From NCBI GenBank assembly GCA_947499775.1, contig CANMPY010000070.1, positions 1-8,001 on the forward strand: 8,001 bases of DNA, written 5' to 3'. This stretch comes from Bacteroidota bacterium (lineage in GTDB: Bacteria > Bacteroidota > Bacteroidia > NS11-12g > UBA9320). Under the pieces are notes generated by a model, which was given only the letters and a program-made list of their open reading frames with translations, did no database searches and was not told the DNA's origin. Shown one piece after another: positions 1-6,043 of this stretch. A program made the position numbers and the translations under genes. Within the stretch, counting starts at the first letter, position 1. The number at the start of each line of letters is the position of its first letter.

Positions 1-101
1 ATTCGAAAGGAGTAGGCCCTAAAACAATAATAGATCAGGAAATTGGGAGTTCAATTGGCTTGCAGATTTTTTTGTATTCCCATACAAAAAAAGAAAAATA
101 A
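1..101 (+). CDS. C-terminal end of an unrecognised protein (partial)
   Basis: One frame is open from the window edge through 32 complete codons to a TAA at 99-101; the first two bases belong to the preceding codon. The tail begins SKGVGPKTIIDQEIGSSIGL, continues with a short hydrophobic stretch (LQIFLY) and ends in a lysine-rich tail (KKEK). The residue mix looks coding, and the stop is followed directly by very AT-rich non-coding DNA, which fits a real gene end. The other two plus-strand frames hit stops within the first 20 bases. I do not recognise the family from so short a piece and assign no function. The gene is convergent with hutI, so it need not be related to histidine metabolism. 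Confidence 0.5.
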   Translation, partial: SKGVGPKTIIDQEIGSSIGLQIFLYSHTKKEK

Positions 102-245
102 TATTTTTATAACCAATGATTATTTTATCATTATTAAAAATACAGGATACGATTAAATCCAAAATTACCCTTTCTTAATTAAAAAATTAAAATCCTTTTA
201 CAATGACAAACGCATTGAAACCGATTATTTACAGGAAGCAAAGTT
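102..245. other. AT-rich intergenic gap between convergent genes
   Basis: This gap separates the end of the left partial gene from the stop of hutI. It holds no credible reading frame. Three small inverted repeats are visible: AATGAT/ATCATT at 115-120 and 127-132 (6-nt loop), TTAATT/AATTAA at 175-180 and 185-190 (4-nt loop), and CAATG/CATTG at 201-205 and 213-217 (7-nt loop). All are short and poor in GC, so any could be a weak terminator for one of the convergent genes or chance in AT-rich DNA. I see no promoter or RNA gene here. Confidence 0.4.
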
Positions 246-1475
246 TTAAGAAATGACCACGCGTTCAATCCAGTTTTCGGCAAAACTATATGGTAAATAG
301 GCTAAGGATGAAACAGGTTTGGTTATAATAAAATTTGAACGTTTCCCTCTTTCAATACTTCCATAATCCTTTTGCAATTCAAGAGCAGCTGCTCCATTTA
401 GTGTAGCGGCATTAAAAGCTTCCTCGGGCAATAAACCCATAGAAATACAGGCTAATGAAACGACAAAAGGCATGCTAATACAGGGGCTACTCCCTGGGTT
501 GTAATCGCTAGCCAAGGTAACCGGCAAGCCATAATCTATCATTTTTCGAACTGGGGCATAGGGTATTTTAATAAAAAAAGAACACGCTGGTAAAGCAACT
601 GGAATGGTATCAGAATTTTTGAATGCTTCAAAATCAGCCGTGTTCATTATTTCCAAATGATCCACTGAAATTGCCTTTTTAGTAATTGCCGATTGTATTC
701 CACCAATGCTCGTAAATTGATTGACGTGAACTTTTGGTTTTAAATTATGTTTCCAACCTGCATCTAATATGCGCTCCATTTCCATTACCGTAAAGTAATT
801 GGTTTCACAAAAAACATCGATATAATCGGCAAGGCTTTCGGCCGCAATTGCAGGAAGCATTTCATTAAGTATTAATTGAATGTAATGCTCGCGGTTATTT
901 TTATATTCAAATGGTAAAGCATGCGCACCTAAAAAAGTAATTTTAATAGGAATAGGTGAAATAGATTTTAACCGGTTGGCAACCCTCAATATTTTCAATT
1001 CTCCTTCGAGGGATAATCCGTATCCGCTTTTTATTTCAATAGCACCTGTACCAAGTGAGATAGCCGTGCATAATCGTTCGTATGCAGTTTCGAACAATGT
1101 ATCTTCAGTGGCAAGATTTAATTTATGGGCCGAATTTAAAATACCACCACCACTTTGAGCTATTTGTTCATATGAGCGCCCTTTAATGCGATCAACAAAC
1201 TCATTTTCGCGGCTTCCAGCATGTATTAAGTGGGTGTGGCTATCTACAAAACAAGGCAAAATTAATTTTTCTATACATGCTGTAGTTGGTCCCGAAAACT
1301 CAGGTACGGTTTGCATAGGCCCAAAATCTTCGATAGTTCCGTTATCTGAAACCAAAAGCCATGCATGGTTTATATGCTCGAAATCTTTCATTTCGCTGCC
1401 CGCTTTTACCTTTGGCAAATTATTGGTAATGCCGTAAAGGGATTTTATGTGCGTATAAAGATGGGCTTGGCTCAT
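246..1475 (-). CDS. hutI: Imidazolonepropionase
   Basis: HutI (EC 3.5.2.7) is a cytosolic metal-dependent amidohydrolase. It opens the ring of 4-imidazolone-5-propanoate to give N-formimidoyl-L-glutamate, the third step of histidine degradation. The 409-residue length is usual for the family. Visible hallmarks are the HxH metal motif in FVDSHTHLIHAGSREN (H80, H82, with R89 nearby), GGGIL at 109-113, KSGYGLS around 149-155, GAHALP at 183-188, HVNQF with H250, VDHLE with H273, and ASDYNPGS with D324. H80, H82, H250 and D324 match the expected metal ligands. The HVNQF segment has Gln where Bacillus HutI has Glu (HADE); proteobacterial enzymes as I recall them also carry Gln there, so this is not evidence of inactivity. 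The start is the ATG at 1473-1475, with no Shine-Dalgarno. No hutH, hutU or hutG is in the window. It lies 77 bp downstream of another minus-strand gene and may be read from it or from its own promoter, which I could not identify. Confidence 0.96.
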   Translation of the reverse strand: MSQAHLYTHIKSLYGITNNLPKVKAGSEMKDFEHINHAWLLVSDNGTIEDFGPMQTVPEFSGPTTACIEKLILPCFVDSHTHLIHAGSRENEFVDRIKGRSYEQIAQSGGGILNSAHKLNLATEDTLFETAYERLCTAISLGTGAIEIKSGYGLSLEGELKILRVANRLKSISPIPIKITFLGAHALPFEYKNNREHYIQLILNEMLPAIAAESLADYIDVFCETNYFTVMEMERILDAGWKHNLKPKVHVNQFTSIGGIQSAITKKAISVDHLEIMNTADFEAFKNSDTIPVALPACSFFIKIPYAPVRKMIDYGLPVTLASDYNPGSSPCISMPFVVSLACISMGLLPEEAFNAATLNGAAALELQKDYGSIERGKRSNFIITKPVSSLAYLPYSFAENWIERVVIS

Positions 1476-1553
1476 GTGAAATTAGTAAACTTGGTGTAGA
1501 TAGATTTTGATATTCTAGGCTTGTATGTTTGAGGGAATAAATAAATGCACTAC

Positions 1554-2201
1554 TTATTTTTTTTTCTTGAAATCGCCTCTCTTCCATGCATTAATAAATT
1601 CGTTCCATGCTACAGGACTCAGGATGTTCATAGGTTGCATTTGACCAGCGTAATAAAATTTTTTCACCTCTTTTTGCATATAATAATTTTGATTTTCTTG
1701 GCCATCCATGCTAAGCAATATATCTTTTAAGGATTCGCGTTCCATATTTGATCGAGCACGCACCATATCGTTATTCGGAAGATTTGTTTTTACAAAATAG
1801 ATATCAAACAATTGCCGATCGGGGAGAGGGCTTATAATTACTTCGGGTAAAAATAAGGTGTCGGGTGCTAATAGTTTTACCATCGAAAATTTATAACCTT
1901 TAAAGGTGTCGGGTATTAAATATTCGGAACGACCATAACCCAATAGTTCAAAAACCATTGTTTCCCCTTTTCGGGCTACTATATTAAAATACCCATTAAA
2001 ATCAGTTACAGTGCCCCTGCGGGTGCCCGATATTATGACTACAGCAAACGGCAATGGCTTTAAACTATCGGCACTAAGTACTAATCCGGTAAACTGTATT
2101 ACTCCTTCGTTAGCCTTAGGTGGCTGACCAAAGCAATATTCGGAAGATACAATTAGAAAAAGCGGTAATAATAATAAATAGATTTTCTTTAATAAATTCA
2201 T
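1554..2201 (-). CDS. Exported carboxypeptidase-like regulatory-domain protein
   Basis: The 215-residue product starts with a signal peptide: KK at 5-6, a hydrophobic core at about 7-19, and likely cleavage after FGQ at 24-26. It is probably periplasmic or surface-associated. Residues about 36-110 form one carboxypeptidase-D regulatory-like beta-sandwich (typical pattern: LSADSLKPLPFAVVIISGT, GTVTDFNGYFNI, then a VFELLGY strand). This is the fold found at the N-terminus of SusC/TonB-dependent receptors and many other Bacteroidota exported proteins. After an LPEVIISPLP linker (118-127), the C-terminal 90 residues are hydrophilic and mostly helical in character, and the chain ends in FKKKK. There is no TonB-dependent barrel, so this is a free-standing version. 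Its ATG overlaps the chrA stop by 4 bp (ATGA), so it is probably translationally coupled to the transporter. The exact role is unknown. Confidence 0.85.
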   Translation of the reverse strand: MNLLKKIYLLLLPLFLIVSSEYCFGQPPKANEGVIQFTGLVLSADSLKPLPFAVVIISGTRRGTVTDFNGYFNIVARKGETMVFELLGYGRSEYLIPDTFKGYKFSMVKLLAPDTLFLPEVIISPLPDRQLFDIYFVKTNLPNNDMVRARSNMERESLKDILLSMDGQENQNYYMQKEVKKFYYAGQMQPMNILSPVAWNEFINAWKRGDFKKKK

Positions 2202-3460
2202 CGCAGTATTAATCCTAAAATGATAGCCATTACTACCCAGTAAGGCGATGGAATTTTAGTTTTATATAAAAACACACAAAGTACCATAATTGTTATCACA
2301 TTTAGCCAATTTATTGGATTTTGATTTACAAGGTTTGTGTAAAAAAAACTATTCTCTTCTTTCCAATGAAGTCCAATGGGTAAAAAGATAAGATAAGCTG
2401 AGGCCGCTACTATACCAGCGGAGGTAGCAACGATTCCAGGAAATGAACGTTGGAAAAATCTAAATTTTTTTAACGAATCCCAAATCGGATACAACCAAAA
2501 AACAAGAAGACTACCGGGTAAGAAAATAGCTGCCGTACCAATAAAACATCCAGCCAAGTGGCCCCAAACGCCAAATTCTCTTAAGGCTAACCCTGTTGTA
2601 AAAGTAGCGATAGAAAACACTGGTCCCGGTGTAGCCTGAGCCAAACCAACTGCTGTAATTAATTCTTCAGCACTTAAGTAATTTTTGAATTGAACAAATT
2701 GTTCGAAAATCATGGGAATTAACATATTTCCTCCTCCAAAAACCAAACTGCCAAACCTGAAATTATTCTCAAACATTATGGCATAAGGGCTTTGTGTTAT
2801 TTTTCCAATAAGCGCTGAAGAAATAAACAAAATGCCAAAAAGGATTAGAAACACCCAATTAACTTTTAATTTTTTTACAACAAAGTCTTTTGCTTCTTTA
2901 TTAATAAAAAAGGATATCAACGCACCCGTAATTAACACAAATGGGAAAATTCCCGGAGTTCTTATATAGCTTTCAAGGGGATGCCTTAATAAGGCACACA
3001 CAAAAAAAGCATAGAATGCAAGCCAAATCGAAAGCTTGTTGTTCAGCAATGGTTTAATCATTCGAATAGCAGCTACAATGATAAACGATACGGCTAATGG
3101 TCTAATAAAACGCAATGAATGCAAGGTGTCGGATGCTAAACTTACATATAAGAAGGATAGCGCCGTCATTATGATAAAGGATGGAAAAATCCAGATAAGC
3201 AAGGTTAAAAATCCTAAAAATGATCCCCCAAGTTTATAACCTAATGATATTAGAACTTGCGTTGAGGTAGGCCCAGGTAGGAGTTGACAAATTGAAAAGG
3301 TCTCGAGTAATTCATTTTGTGTAAAGTATTTTTTTTCATGAACCAATCGTTTGCTGAAGAGCGCCATGTGCATTTCGGGTCCTCCAAAGGCAAAAATTGC
3401 TATTTTAAAAATTTCACAGAGGAATTGCCAATGCTTGAATTTATTTAAATTTGCCCCCAT
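2198..3460 (-). CDS. chrA: Chromate transporter, CHR family (long, two-domain)
   Basis: This is a 420-residue polytopic inner-membrane protein of the CHR (ChrA) family, whose studied members export chromate using the proton-motive force. The two homologous halves of the long CHR class are visible. The N-terminal half has FGGPEMHMAL at 25-34 and QLLPGPTSTQV at 59-69. The C-terminal half has the matching FGGGNMLIP at 241-249 and QATPGPVFSIATFTTG at 275-290. Many hydrophobic segments fill the rest, ending in a helix at about 404-419. The ATG at 3458-3460 gives a natural N-terminus. It overlaps the next gene by 4 bp and diverges from a lipoprotein gene across only 28 bp. The family assignment is firm. 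Chromate as the true substrate is inferred, since many CHR proteins in non-resistant bacteria are untested and no other chromate or metal-resistance gene lies nearby. Confidence 0.93.
   Translation of the reverse strand: MGANLNKFKHWQFLCEIFKIAIFAFGGPEMHMALFSKRLVHEKKYFTQNELLETFSICQLLPGPTSTQVLISLGYKLGGSFLGFLTLLIWIFPSFIIMTALSFLYVSLASDTLHSLRFIRPLAVSFIIVAAIRMIKPLLNNKLSIWLAFYAFFVCALLRHPLESYIRTPGIFPFVLITGALISFFINKEAKDFVVKKLKVNWVFLILFGILFISSALIGKITQSPYAIMFENNFRFGSLVFGGGNMLIPMIFEQFVQFKNYLSAEELITAVGLAQATPGPVFSIATFTTGLALREFGVWGHLAGCFIGTAAIFLPGSLLVFWLYPIWDSLKKFRFFQRSFPGIVATSAGIVAASAYLIFLPIGLHWKEENSFFYTNLVNQNPINWLNVITIMVLCVFLYKTKIPSPYWVVMAIILGLILR
3425..3453 (+). promoter_or_regulatory. Candidate Bacteroidota promoter for the lipoprotein gene
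   Basis: A TTG at 3425-3427 is followed after 18 bp by TAAATTTG at 3446-3453. This is an exact match to the Bacteroidota primary-sigma pattern (TTG, 17-23 bp, TAnnTTTG). Transcription would start near 3460, leaving a leader of about 29 nt before the ATG at 3489. The whole element lies inside the first 12 codons of chrA on the opposite strand, which explains how a 28-bp divergent gap can still carry a promoter. It is predicted from pattern only. Confidence 0.5.
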
Positions 3461-3488
3461 CTATTTTCACAAGCAATATTACAATTTT

Positions 3489-4079
3489 ATGAGAATTTTG
3501 AAAAACCATTACCTAACAATTTTTATTCTATTCGTCATGACTCTGACCTTAAGCAACTGTCAGAAAAAATATGCGGTTGAATCGGCTTCTATTGATTCGT
3601 TAATCCTTAAGAATAGTAAGGCTATGGATTATTTGAAAATTGATTTGATTACCATCAATGAGCGTAAAAATGAAATGAAAGGGCAAATAGCTGTTTTGCA
3701 AAAAATTAAACCCGACAGCTCCGTTCTTGAGTTTGTTATGAACTTGGATAAATACAAAGGAATATTTACGGTATACAAACGGTTTATTGAAAACTACGAT
3801 GATATTTTTAGCCGCGTGCGATTAAATGAGAAACAACTCTCTTCCCTAAAAAATTCTTTAGTTGATGAAAAAATATCAGGGTTTGATTTTAAATTAATCA
3901 TGCAAAAAGAAAAGGAGTTGGTGGAGTCGAATTTGAATAATGCTGAAACATTTGCAGGTAGAATAGCTCAATTAGAACCAGAATATCAGCGTCTGAGTGT
4001 TTATTTTGACCGACATATTGCAGGTTTGCTAAAGCAGTTTCCTGAATTAAAAGACGAATTACATTCCATTTCAAAATAA
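3489..4079 (+). CDS. Small predicted lipoprotein, helical, function unknown
   Basis: The 196-residue product opens with a lipoprotein-type signal: basic residues at 2-5, a hydrophobic core at about 8-21, and LSNC with the lipidation Cys at 24. Asn at -1 is less common than Ala, Gly or Ser, so the lipobox is imperfect. The mature part is charged and reads as mostly alpha-helix, with coiled-coil-like stretches at about 33-72 and 110-180, broken near 73-77 (KIKPDSS). I recognise no catalytic motif and no named family. The frame stays open upstream to an ATG at 3351, but that extension is antisense to chrA and would put 46 residues ahead of a perfect signal peptide. The start at 3489 is therefore preferred, and it sits about 29 nt after a promoter-like element. 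The neighbour gldB converges on it from the right. Confidence 0.8.
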   Translation: MRILKNHYLTIFILFVMTLTLSNCQKKYAVESASIDSLILKNSKAMDYLKIDLITINERKNEMKGQIAVLQKIKPDSSVLEFVMNLDKYKGIFTVYKRFIENYDDIFSRVRLNEKQLSSLKNSLVDEKISGFDFKLIMQKEKELVESNLNNAETFAGRIAQLEPEYQRLSVYFDRHIAGLLKQFPELKDELHSISK

Positions 4080-4115
4080 AAAAGAAGTATACAATTTTTG
4101 AGCAACCGAAAGGTG

Positions 4116-4145
4116 TTCAGTCGATTTTTGCTGTAAAAGTCTGAA
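4116..4145. terminator. Possible bidirectional terminator hairpin
   Basis: Between the convergent lipoprotein gene and gldB, TTCAG at 4116-4120 pairs with CTGAA at 4141-4145. After a 3-nt bulge, ATTTTT at 4124-4129 pairs with AAAAGT at 4135-4140 (one G-T wobble) around a GCTGT loop. It abuts the gldB stop codon. The stem is AT-rich and lacks a clean T-tract on either side, so it is only a modest candidate for ending both transcripts. Confidence 0.33.
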
Positions 4146-5210
4146 TTATGGTTTATACTTCGATTTGTTAAGAATCAAATCGGCATCATTTTCCATCAAT
4201 ATTTGTTGTAGGGTTAAGCTCGGATTTTTGGCCATATATTTTGCCATAATCTGAAGCCCTGTAAATGAGCCGATGCGAGGTGCTGTGCCGCTTCCAAAAC
4301 CTTTTGCGGTCGTAAAAGGGGCATCATTAATATAGTGTCTTATTTCATCGGGTTCAGTAATATAAAGTACTTTCGAATCTACTAAGGCGGCCCATATTTC
4401 AGATTCGTTTTCAGTGGCCCAAGCTATTTGTGAAGGGGTATAACCCATAATAATACTATCAGGCGTTTGGGGAAGTATTGCTTTTACCATACATGCAATT
4501 TTACCTTCATAAATCATTTCATCTAGCAATCGGGTTTTTGTTTCAATAGGTTTTAATTTATTAACACACATGGCTGTAATTAAATCGCGAAGGAGGTATT
4601 CTTTGCGCATTTTCCTCACTCTATAAGCTGGAAATTGATCGGCTAATTGAAAGGAATGATACGGTTTGTAATCGCTCCCTAAATACATATCTAAACCAAT
4701 TCCTATTTGGTTTTTTCCTTCAATAATCGGAAAATTTATTCGTAAAGGAGAGATAAAGGTAATAAACTCGGGTATGGTATCGGCAGGAAAAAAATAAGAA
4801 TAGCGTTTCATGGCCTCGGTCAATTCTTTTTTGAAGGGTTCAAAACTGGGGAAAATAGAATCGGCTCGGTGTTTTAGACCTAATCCAAACTCGGGAACAG
4901 TTGTAAAATTTCGCATAAGGTTAGCTGCTGCTTCTAAAGCAGATTGATCCGTTTGCGTAATGTCGCCCATAAGTTGGTACATGTATACAGGATAAAAGTC
5001 AGGATATTGATTTTCTAAATCTGCAATTTCCTGAGGGTTCTTGGCATTAAAAATTGCTTCATCAAATCGTGTAAATTTTAATTTTATTTTAATCTTATCG
5101 GTATCTATGGCCTCAGATTCATCTTTTGTACCGTCAGTGCAATGCGAGAAAAACAAGGTTATCAGTAATAATAAAAGTAGGGAGGGTGCTTTATTAATAA
5201 TTTTTATCAT
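4146..5210 (-). CDS. gldB: Gliding motility lipoprotein GldB
   Basis: GldB is a cell-envelope lipoprotein required for gliding in Flavobacterium johnsoniae; its biochemical role is not established. Family traits over the 354 residues: KFTRFDEAIFNA near the start of the mature part (46-57), YPDFYPVY at 69-76, LDMYLGSDYKPY at 173-184, FPAYR at 193-197, GYTPSQIAWATENESEIW at 256-273, and a C-terminal block with APFT, PRIGSFTGLQIMAKYM (311-326), a Leu-rich helix, and the terminal SKYKP. The N-terminus is a lipoprotein signal with a poly-Leu core at 11-16 and Cys at 24 (FSHC; His at -1 is unusual). I start at the ATG at 5208-5210, because the only upstream option is a TTG at 5225 and the best promoter element sits at 5228-5256. 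The gldC gene that follows gldB in F. johnsoniae is not here: the next gene is convergent. The protein alone does not prove the organism glides. Confidence 0.88.
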   Translation of the reverse strand: MIKIINKAPSLLLLLLITLFFSHCTDGTKDESEAIDTDKIKIKLKFTRFDEAIFNAKNPQEIADLENQYPDFYPVYMYQLMGDITQTDQSALEAAANLMRNFTTVPEFGLGLKHRADSIFPSFEPFKKELTEAMKRYSYFFPADTIPEFITFISPLRINFPIIEGKNQIGIGLDMYLGSDYKPYHSFQLADQFPAYRVRKMRKEYLLRDLITAMCVNKLKPIETKTRLLDEMIYEGKIACMVKAILPQTPDSIIMGYTPSQIAWATENESEIWAALVDSKVLYITEPDEIRHYINDAPFTTAKGFGSGTAPRIGSFTGLQIMAKYMAKNPSLTLQQILMENDADLILNKSKYKP

Positions 5211-5227
5211 TTTTGTAGTATCCAATG

Positions 5228-5256
5228 CAAAATTAACGTCAATTGTATTACCTCAC
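5228..5256 (-). promoter_or_regulatory. Candidate Bacteroidota promoter for gldB
   Basis: On the minus strand TAATTTTG (plus-strand 5228-5235) matches the TAnnTTTG -7 element exactly. An imperfect -33 element, GTG in place of TTG (plus-strand 5254-5256), lies 18 bp upstream. Transcription would begin near 5221, about 10 nt ahead of the ATG at 5210, which favours that start over the TTG at 5225. The upstream element touches the tandem repeat at 5255-5270. Confidence 0.38.
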
Positions 5257-5270
5257 TTATAAACTTATAA
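5255..5270 (+). repeat. Tandem 8-bp direct repeat upstream of the barrel gene
   Basis: ACTTATAA occurs twice, back to back, at 5255-5262 and 5263-5270, ending 5 bp before the ATG at 5276. It lies in the divergent gldB/barrel spacer and overlaps the edge of the candidate gldB -33 element. It could be a regulator site or only low-complexity leader sequence. Confidence 0.6.
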
Positions 5271-5275
5271 AAAGA

Positions 5276-6034
5276 ATGTCCAAAAAAATAATTTTACTCT
5301 GTGCCGTCTTCGCTCTTACTTCGGCTACCACAAGGTCTCAAGTAAAAAAAGAACCGTTTAAAGCCCATACTGTTTTTGGGTTAAAAGCAGGTGTAAATTT
5401 CTCTTCGCTAAAGCCGGATAGTCGCAATATTGATAAAAACGGAATTCAGTTAGGGAATAGTTATGGAATTATGGCCGATTATCTTTTTCAGCCCAATTAT
5501 GCATTTTCGACTGATTTTTTAATTAGTACCATTAATGGATCCTTTAAATTTAAAGATAGCCTTAACTATGTTAAAGATAACATTAACTATCCTGTATTAA
5601 AGGCCGAATATGACTATAACTTGCGTTTTCTGCAAATCCCGATCTCGTTTAAATTCAGAACTAAGGAAATTGGATATATTAAATACTATGCGCAGTTTGG
5701 TGTAGCGCCCTGTTTTTTAATTTCGTCAAAAGCAACCATCAATCGCAATAATGCCAATGGAATGCCCTGGAATGAGGATGACCGTAAAGATATTAAAACC
5801 AATAGCGATTCAGAAGAGTTTTATGAACCAAAAGAGTTTGATGATGATATACGATTTTTTAATTTGCCTATTCAAATAGGGGGAGGCATTGAATATAATA
5901 TTAGTGAAAATACATCTATCTATAGCAATCTGAGGTATGAAAATGGATTTTCAAATATTTTGAGTAACAAAAAAGGAAACGAAACCATCCTTCTAAGCAA
6001 AAATGTATCTTTTTCGGTTGGCGTATTTTTTTAA
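5276..6034 (+). CDS. Outer-membrane beta-barrel protein (PorT-like, PF13568 type)
   Basis: The 252-residue product has a signal peptide (KK at 3-4, hydrophobic core about 5-16, likely cleavage after TRSQ at about 22). It then has alternating amphipathic strands typical of small 8-stranded barrels. Recognisable pieces are FGLKAGVNFSSL at 34-45, LRFLQIPISFKFR at 116-128, YYAQFGVAPCFLIS at 137-150, FNLPIQIGGGIEYNI at 195-209, and a final strand VSFSVGVFF ending in Phe, the usual outer-membrane targeting end. An acidic, hydrophilic segment at about 164-191 (NEDDRKDIK, EEFYEPKEFDDD) is probably a long surface loop. The fold is the one shared by PorT/SprT of the T9SS and many unrelated Bacteroidota barrels, so a secretion role is possible but not shown. 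I start at the ATG at 5276 because the upstream in-frame TTG at 5243 would spoil the signal peptide. nadE follows after 9 bp, and gldB diverges on the left. Confidence 0.85.
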   Translation: MSKKIILLCAVFALTSATTRSQVKKEPFKAHTVFGLKAGVNFSSLKPDSRNIDKNGIQLGNSYGIMADYLFQPNYAFSTDFLISTINGSFKFKDSLNYVKDNINYPVLKAEYDYNLRFLQIPISFKFRTKEIGYIKYYAQFGVAPCFLISSKATINRNNANGMPWNEDDRKDIKTNSDSEEFYEPKEFDDDIRFFNLPIQIGGGIEYNISENTSIYSNLRYENGFSNILSNKKGNETILLSKNVSFSVGVFF

Positions 6035-6043
6035 ATATATTAA

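Noticed and set aside
203..256. 17-codon plus-strand frame between the left partial gene and hutI
   Set aside because: Very short, overlaps the hutI end, and has no supporting promoter, ribosome site or homology I can recognise.
976..1437. Plus-strand open frames opposite hutI
   Set aside because: They are antisense to a well-supported enzyme gene, show no recognisable domains, and have compositions expected from shadow frames.
3351..3488. N-terminal extension of the lipoprotein frame to an upstream ATG
   Set aside because: It is antisense to the chrA start region and would bury a good lipoprotein signal peptide behind 46 residues; the ATG at 3489 fits the signal and the promoter-like element.
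4084..4161. 8-bp inverted repeat GAAGTATA / TATACTTC
   Set aside because: The arms are 62 bp apart, one inside the gldB coding end; in AT-rich DNA this is probably chance, and the 4116-4145 hairpin is the better structure.
5211..5225. Longer GldB start at a TTG codon
   Set aside because: It adds five residues before the signal peptide and lies at about the predicted transcription start; the ATG at 5210 is better.
5243..5275. Longer barrel-protein start at a TTG codon
   Set aside because: It would place eleven extra residues before a normal signal peptide beginning MSKKIILL; the ATG at 5276 is preferred.
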